This document shows positions 7,353-11,221 of a stretch of 11,221 nucleotides of DNA, piece after piece. Source of the stretch: CAZFHP01 sp964519365 (GTDB lineage: Bacteria > Babelota > Babeliae > Babelales > RVW-14); NCBI GenBank assembly GCA_964519365.1, contig CAZFHP010000049.1, positions 1 through 11,221 on the forward strand, in the 5' to 3' direction. The position numbers and the translations under genes were made by a program. Positions within the stretch are counted from its first letter, which is position 1; every line of letters begins with the position of its first letter. Below the pieces are notes generated by a model. It was not told the DNA's origin, ran no database searches, and saw nothing but the letters and a program-made list of their open reading frames with translations.

Positions 7353-8000
7353 ATGGCAAGATATGCTAAGCATGCTTTTGTAACAAAAGTTATTTTATTT
7401 TTGCTGTGTTGTATCGCATCAGTTTATGGAATGAAGAAAGATGGTGAGTTTGTGTGTTTGTCGGATATTGATTGTAAGGTTTCTTTCCCTGATGTTACGC
7501 CTCGCAGAGGGCGAGCTCGTCTTAATCCAAGAAGAATGCATCGTGTTCGTAAATATAAACCATCAAGTAGAGCTTTGCCTCCAAGCTCTCTTTTGAGTTC
7601 TATTGGTCAAAAGATGAAAAGAGATAGTGATCGAGACTTAGGGCTTAGGGTGCGAGACTCTTTGACGTTGCCCCTTGTTTTAAACCCTCTTGATCGAACA
7701 ATTGATGTAAAAGAATTGCAAAATTATCTGTTAAGCGTTAAAGCGATAAGAGATTTATATGCAGAAAAAGTTAAAGAGATTGGGATAATGTTTAAATGTT
7801 CTATTCCTGATTATTATTATAAGCTAGAAATAGAATCGGTAAGTACATCGTTTAAATTGGCACATCTTCTTGATAACTTGCTTATGCTTGGATATTTGGT
7901 GATTGAGCGTATCAGATTGTTACGTGATAATGTTATTCGCTCACAATCTGTTTTTTTTGTTGACCCCGAAACTAGAAGGGATATTTACAAAAGCATCTGA
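7353..8000 (+). CDS. Secreted paralog A, 5' part; reading frame ends early by frameshift
   Basis: From the ATG at 7353 the frame codes 215 residues. A Sec signal peptide covers residues 1-26, with VYG before M27 as the likely cleavage site. Residues 50-75 form an Arg-rich linker. The shared helical domain begins at about N111 (NPLDRTID) and includes FKLAHLLDNLL, which matches RKLAYLIENLL in copy D and FKIAHLVANVL in copy E. The frame stops at 7998-8000, but the missing domain end is encoded in the next frame up to 8163. Restoring one frame would give about 269 residues, similar to the other copies. No known family was recognised; secretion and probable host or envelope interaction are inferred from the signal peptide. 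It lies 63 bases after pgpA on the same strand. Confidence 0.8.
   Translation: MARYAKHAFVTKVILFLLCCIASVYGMKKDGEFVCLSDIDCKVSFPDVTPRRGRARLNPRRMHRVRKYKPSSRALPPSSLLSSIGQKMKRDSDRDLGLRVRDSLTLPLVLNPLDRTIDVKELQNYLLSVKAIRDLYAEKVKEIGIMFKCSIPDYYYKLEIESVSTSFKLAHLLDNLLMLGYLVIERIRLLRDNVIRSQSVFFVDPETRRDIYKSI
7951..7958 (+). other. Run of eight T, probable frameshift site in paralog A
   Basis: Removing one T joins the upstream frame (SQSVF) to the downstream frame (LLTPKLEGIFTKASEE) and removes the early stop. The run could be a mutation, a phase-variation tract, a slippery site or a read error. The exact site is not proven: any one-base insertion between about 7903 and 8000 would have the same effect. Confidence 0.55.
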
Positions 8001-8163
8001 AGAAATAAGAGTGTTATGCTGTGCAAATATACACTCTTTTATGCCAAAAAGATTTTCTCAAAAAAAGAGTAAATGTGCGTTTGTTGAGAATATGAGACGA
8101 TCTTTGAGAAGAGATGCGTTTCTTTATAAAAGAGTACGGACGCTGTGTGGGTTGAAACGATAG
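7959..8163 (+). pseudogene. 3' part of paralog A in the shifted frame
   Basis: This frame continues the domain missing from the upstream part. It reads EEIRVLCCANIHSFMPKRF, which matches EAMKVICCQQIVSFMPESF in copy C. It then reads NMRRSLRRDAF, which matches CMQKALKDHTF in copy D. It ends TLCGLKR at the TAG 8161-8163. It has no plausible start of its own with a ribosome-binding site, and the open frame extends back over the 5' part. The good conservation indicates a very recent break, or continued expression by slippage, rather than an old pseudogene. Confidence 0.75.
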
Positions 8164-8183
8164 TGCTAATTTTAGTGGTTTAA

Positions 8184-8191
8184 AAGAAAGG
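8184..8191 (+). promoter_or_regulatory. Shine-Dalgarno AAGAAAGG for paralog B
   Basis: AAGAAAGG ends three bases before the ATG at 8195 and six before the adjacent ATG at 8198. The second spacing is more usual, so 8198 (MENRLKC) is preferred. Confidence 0.5.
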
Positions 8192-8197
8192 CATATG

Positions 8198-8821
8198 ATG
8201 GAAAATAGATTAAAGTGTATTCGATGTAGTGGCGTTCTTTTCTTATTGTTGTTTGGGATATCATGTGCTCATGGTATGAATTACTCACTTTTACAGAATA
8301 CTCAAGGATACGCCTCTAAGTATTGTCGAACAAAATTGCCAGCACAGTTACTTGAGCAGATAGTTTCCCGGCGCGTTCCTTCTACAAACTCATGTGATCG
8401 ATTGTTTAGTCAAGAAGAGTTCGCGTTGTATGAATCATGTATTGTGGAGATGTGTGGGCAATATAGACAATGCATTTTAGACGGCAAATCTTTTCTTTGT
8501 AAGTGGTGTGTTCAAAAAGGAATGGACGAAAAAAGTGCTTTCGGAGAATTTGACAAACAGTTTTCACGAAAGTTGCGGGATGTTTTTTTAAGGGAAGTAG
8601 TGACGTTAAATGGTCTGATTGATAATCTTTGCATGTGTAGAGATTGGTGTGTTAAAAATATAAAAGCACTTAAGAGTTGTTTGCGAGCGCCTACTATGAC
8701 TAGAAGTTTATGGGGTCCTGTAAGTGAATCTTTTATACCCCAAGTTAACTGGATTTTAAATTGGCACATATCTGTGATAGGCGATACATATGATAGTCAT
8801 ATACGATTATTAAAAAAATAG
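8198..8821 (+). CDS. Secreted Cys-rich paralog B
   Basis: The protein has 207 residues from the ATG at 8198 (one more from 8195). The signal peptide spans residues 1-26 and ends CAHG before M27. Mature residues 27-207 carry eleven Cys (43, 66, 81, 86, 92, 101, 104, 145, 147, 151, 161), including two WCV-x-[KN] motifs at 103-107 and 150-154. This is far more than in its neighbours and suggests disulfides or metal binding. Membership of the family rests on the signal-peptide end, on CDRLFSQEEFALY (66-78, compare ERVIDNKTLALY in copy D), and on ESFIP (177-181, compare SFMP in A and C). It is the most divergent member and lacks the long basic linker. It starts 34 bases after the end of copy A. 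No enzymatic motif was seen. Confidence 0.82.
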   Translation: MENRLKCIRCSGVLFLLLFGISCAHGMNYSLLQNTQGYASKYCRTKLPAQLLEQIVSRRVPSTNSCDRLFSQEEFALYESCIVEMCGQYRQCILDGKSFLCKWCVQKGMDEKSAFGEFDKQFSRKLRDVFLREVVTLNGLIDNLCMCRDWCVKNIKALKSCLRAPTMTRSLWGPVSESFIPQVNWILNWHISVIGDTYDSHIRLLKK

Positions 8822-8850
8822 GAGTAGTTGCCCTATCTTCTGGCAAAAAA

Positions 8851-8964
8851 ATTGACAAAGAGTTTGGTATTAGTATTGTTCTTTGTCTTGGGCCCAAAGC
8901 TTTATGAATCTATAGATCTATTGTCTTTCGGTTATTTTTTTTCGTATTTTTTATTGGTAAGTAA
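8851..8964 (+). pseudogene. Degenerate remnant of the 3' half of pgpA
   Basis: Bases 8851-8913 align without gaps to pgpA codons 80-100 (7065-7127) with 48 of 63 bases identical by hand count. The frame reads IDKEFGISIV, then PKAL-stop-IY, against IDEVLGMSIA and PKVLWIY in pgpA. A nine-base duplication of ATCTATAG/ATCTATTG type follows, then more pgpA-like sequence (ATCTATTGTCTTTCGG). About 38 codons are then deleted, and the copy rejoins at the exact pgpA end FFIGK-stop (8947-8964). An in-frame TGA and the deletion make it non-functional. It sits just upstream of paralog C, as intact pgpA sits upstream of paralog A. Confidence 0.85.
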
Positions 8965-9005
8965 CAACATCAAAGAGTGTTTGTTGTAATTTGTATCGGG
9001 GCACT

Positions 9006-9617
9006 ATGACAAAAAAAATAAATGTGGTGCAGTGGGTTACCGGGGTTTCATGCTTATTGCTTTGTCAGGCGAGTATTTTTGCGTGTTCATTGCCGCCTGT
9101 TTCCATGAAGCATTGCGTTAAAACAGAACGCTCCCCAAAAAAACAGAAAAAGAGGGTCCGTCTTCGTTTGCCAATTGTAAAAGTGGCTGAAAGAAATCCG
9201 TTTGATGACAGGATGGTCCGTGAGCATTTTGAGCTTTATCTTAAAAGCTTGAATGTGCTTAAAGATTTTTATCAATCAAGTGTTTCAATCGCGGGTTTTG
9301 TTGATAGAGAATTTTATTCTGTCAATATTTCACGTCGTCTTAGAGGGCGTTGTCGAGCGGTGTTTTTGTATAACTTAATTTGTGTTAGTGCTGATTGCGT
9401 TAGCCGTATGAAAAAGCTTCGAAAAACAAGTCTTGTTGAAGCCATGAAAGTTATATGTTGTCAACAAATAGTTAGTTTTATGCCGGAGTCGTTTTCGAAT
9501 TTACAATGGACTAGGTCTGATGTTAATAGGTTTATCGCCCTTATGCAGTTGTCTTTAAAGGGTTTGTTTGCTGGCGAAAGGATTCAATTGTGTGAAAAAA
9601 TGCAGGTGTTATTTTAA
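9006..9617 (+). CDS. Secreted paralog C
   Basis: The protein has 203 residues from the ATG at 9006, which has a weak GGGG site about five bases upstream. An in-frame TTG at 8991 is less likely because MTKK then gives a normal signal peptide. The signal peptide covers about residues 1-26, with cleavage after IFA. C27 follows, but IFAC is a poor lipobox. A basic linker at 41-54 (including PKKQKKRVRLR) leads to the shared domain from N64 (NPFDDRM), through ICVSADCVSRMKK, to VICCQQIVSFMPESF. The last motif closely matches the frameshifted end of copy A, so A and C appear to be each other's nearest relatives here. The pgpA remnant directly upstream supports a common duplication. No known family was recognised. 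Confidence 0.82.
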   Translation: MTKKINVVQWVTGVSCLLLCQASIFACSLPPVSMKHCVKTERSPKKQKKRVRLRLPIVKVAERNPFDDRMVREHFELYLKSLNVLKDFYQSSVSIAGFVDREFYSVNISRRLRGRCRAVFLYNLICVSADCVSRMKKLRKTSLVEAMKVICCQQIVSFMPESFSNLQWTRSDVNRFIALMQLSLKGLFAGERIQLCEKMQVLF

Positions 9618-9623
9618 GTTTGA

Positions 9624-10352
9624 TTGAAAGTGTTGAGCGTGTGCGCAGATATTAGATTGATTAATGGTATTTTCCCTGGATTATTGTTTTTCTGTATCCC
9701 ATTGGTACATGGTATGCAAAAAGAAAAAAAACGCAACTCTGGAAGCAGAATTGAGATTTGTGTGTTACCTCTAGTTAAACCAAAAATGGCTTGGGCTGAT
9801 AAAAGTACAAAGATGAGTTCGCCCAGTAGTCTTGCTTGTGTTCGATTACAAACTCGTGAGTGTCGCAAGCAGGGGCCACAGACTGTTTTCAAGCCTGTGT
9901 TAAACTCATTAGAGCGAGTGATTGATAATAAAACGTTAGCCTTGTATAAAGCGATTCGTGGATCGATAGAGCAACGTTATACAGATACTGTATATTTTTT
10001 TAAAGTGACGCTAAAAAGTCCATGCTCGTTAAAAGATTTAGGGGTACAATATCCAAAGCTTCATAATCTCTTAAAAAAACGAAAGCTCGCTTATTTGATT
10101 GAAAATTTATTGCGAATACAATTGTTTTATGTCCAGGAGCTTGTTGTTTTGGCTCGAGCTGTTCGTTGGCGAGGTCTTAGTGCTTTTCAGGAGTTTGAAA
10201 TGAGTTTTGATGAACATATAGGGGCGATTATTCCTGAAGTTTTTTTAATCGATAAAAAGTTGCGGCGAGATTTGTTTGTTGCGTGTATGCAGAAAGCTTT
10301 AAAAGATCATACGTTTGGAAATATTGTTAATAAGTTGTTTGTGTTTGCTTAA
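9624..10352 (+). CDS. Secreted paralog D
   Basis: The protein has 242 residues from the TTG at 9624, the first possible codon after an in-frame TGA at 9621. The signal peptide runs through IFPGLLFFCIPLVHG to M31. There is no ATG before that Met and no clear ribosome-binding site, so initiation may occur at TTG 9624, GTG 9630 or GTG 9639, perhaps coupled to the stop of copy C six bases upstream. A linker rich in Lys, Ser and Arg precedes the shared domain at N94 (NSLERVID). The domain continues with RKLAYLIENLL and AIIPEVFLIDKKLRRD. Its C-terminus is complete and serves as the template for judging the broken copy A. No function was recognised. Confidence 0.82.
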   Translation: MKVLSVCADIRLINGIFPGLLFFCIPLVHGMQKEKKRNSGSRIEICVLPLVKPKMAWADKSTKMSSPSSLACVRLQTRECRKQGPQTVFKPVLNSLERVIDNKTLALYKAIRGSIEQRYTDTVYFFKVTLKSPCSLKDLGVQYPKLHNLLKKRKLAYLIENLLRIQLFYVQELVVLARAVRWRGLSAFQEFEMSFDEHIGAIIPEVFLIDKKLRRDLFVACMQKALKDHTFGNIVNKLFVFA

Positions 10353-10368
10353 AAAAGAAAGATTTTTC

Positions 10369-11221
10369 ATGAAATTAATAATATCGTTTTGTCTGTTAGG
10401 TTTGAGTTTTTCATGTGCTTATAGTATGCAAGAAAAGTGTGAAGTGTCAGACCTTGTATTGCCTGATATTGGTGTCTCGTCTGGGAAACAACAAGATGCG
10501 TCTACTGGGCCATTAGGGCAAAGAGGGAAGTTTTCTGGTGAGTGCGAGCGTTTTTTGGCTCTTCCTCAACAAAGAGAAGAATTCTCTCAACGGGCATTTT
10601 ATGTTTCAGAAAAAGATTTAGAACGTCGCGGGAGCCGGACGAGTCGAGTATGTCGGCAAGACAGACGGAGTTCTGGCCATCGCAGGATGTGCTCTGATGT
10701 TCTTTCTGAAGTTAGTGATCGTAAGACTCGTGATTTTCGCAGAATGGCATGGGTAACGTCTCATGATGCGCATGCTTTTGCTCCTGGATATTCTCATATC
10801 CCAAGGTCTTTGGGTAAGGGTGGCTCTCGGGGTAAAGCAAGATTGAAGCCTCTTGCTCGAGTTCCAGATGTTCCTCAAGAAAATATATTAGCGGTAGCTC
10901 CAAATAGGGTGATCAGAGAAAGATATCGCCGGGTTTTGGCTAAACTAGAACCGCTCTATGTTGAGATAAAAGCGAGCTTGGAAAGAATATCAAAATTAAC
11001 TTTTTCCATGTATGACTTTGTTTCGTGGATTCCTATATATCAGGACTCATCAAGATCTTTTAAAATAGCGCATCTTGTTGCCAATGTTTTGAAATGTCAA
11101 TACTATTATTTGCTAAAGCTTGAAGCCTTGCCAAGTTGTGTGCATTTTGATAAAAGTATTGGCGATATTCAAAAAGATAGTATTAGATTGCGATTAAAAC
11201 AGATAATAGATCGTGAAGTGC
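10369..11221 (+). CDS. Secreted paralog E, cut by the right edge
   Basis: An ATG at 10369, with AAGAAAG eight bases upstream, opens a frame that has no stop before the window ends; 284 residues are visible. The signal peptide is residues 1-19, ending CAYS before M20. Residues 20-176 form the longest linker of the array, rich in Arg and Ser (for example RRGSRTSRVCRQDRRSSGHR). The shared domain starts near N179 (APNRVIRERYRR) and includes FKIAHLVANVLKCQYYYLLK, aligning with copies A and D. The gap from copy D is 16 bases with no hairpin, so they are probably cotranscribed. Only the last part of the domain is missing. Confidence 0.85.
   Translation, partial: MKLIISFCLLGLSFSCAYSMQEKCEVSDLVLPDIGVSSGKQQDASTGPLGQRGKFSGECERFLALPQQREEFSQRAFYVSEKDLERRGSRTSRVCRQDRRSSGHRRMCSDVLSEVSDRKTRDFRRMAWVTSHDAHAFAPGYSHIPRSLGKGGSRGKARLKPLARVPDVPQENILAVAPNRVIRERYRRVLAKLEPLYVEIKASLERISKLTFSMYDFVSWIPIYQDSSRSFKIAHLVANVLKCQYYYLLKLEALPSCVHFDKSIGDIQKDSIRLRLKQIIDREV

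Noticed and set aside
8007..8038. Eight-base inverted repeat AAGAGTGT/ACACTCTT followed by T residues, as a terminator or frameshift-stimulating hairpin
   Set aside because: It lies inside the conserved 3' coding part of paralog A, has a 16-base loop and sits about 50 bases from the T8 run, too far for a classical stimulator.
8822..8850. Extension of the pgpA fossil to the left of 8851
   Set aside because: ALSSGKK against KDPSCIV gives only scattered base matches, so the boundary is set where similarity is clear.
9006..9087. Paralog C as a lipoprotein through IFAC
   Set aside because: Phe at -2 is atypical for a lipobox, and an ordinary cleavage after IFA explains the sequence equally well.

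Overview
The window is AT-rich bacterial DNA carrying many secreted or surface proteins of no recognised family and two ordinary phospholipid genes. Several traits suggest a host-associated, Gram-negative-type bacterium of reduced genome, and I tentatively favour Candidatus Dependentiae (TM6). These traits are a repeat-rich giant protein, an outer-membrane barrel ending in Phe, and tandem small secreted paralogs whose signal peptides end just before a Met. The lineage is inference, since no marker gene is present.

Region 1 (2-5703, + strand) looks like one operon. A giant repeat protein (2-3325) has lost its 5' end to the window edge. It begins inside an Asn/Ser/Ala repeat domain and continues as beta-rich sequence interrupted by a strongly charged linker. 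It is followed by a single-pass membrane protein with a coiled coil (3381-4097), then a signal-peptide-bearing outer-membrane beta-barrel (4114-5664). A perfect 18-bp hairpin (5666-5703) closes the unit. One reading is a surface apparatus: exposed protein, periplasm-spanning coiled coil, and barrel.

Region 2 (5704-6237) holds one probable minus-strand gene for a small, very basic membrane protein. It converges on the hairpin and diverges from the next operon.

Region 3 (6238-7289) is pgsA-pgpA with a GTGA overlap. These are two consecutive steps of phosphatidylglycerol synthesis, and all signature motifs are intact.

Region 4 (7353-11221) is a tandem array of five divergent paralogs, here called A to E, all on the + strand. 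Each has a Sec signal peptide, a variable Lys/Arg-rich linker and a shared C-terminal helical domain. Copy A is broken by a one-base frameshift, most simply at a run of eight T. Its C-terminus survives in the next frame and still matches copies C and D. Copy E runs off the right edge. Between copies B and C lies a degenerate remnant of the 3' half of pgpA (8851-8964). This shows that the array grew by duplicating a segment that included the end of pgpA plus its neighbouring paralog.

No tRNA, rRNA, CRISPR array or insertion sequence was seen. No stretch over 300 bases lacks a gene if the minus-strand gene is accepted. If it is rejected, 5704-6237 is an empty stretch.
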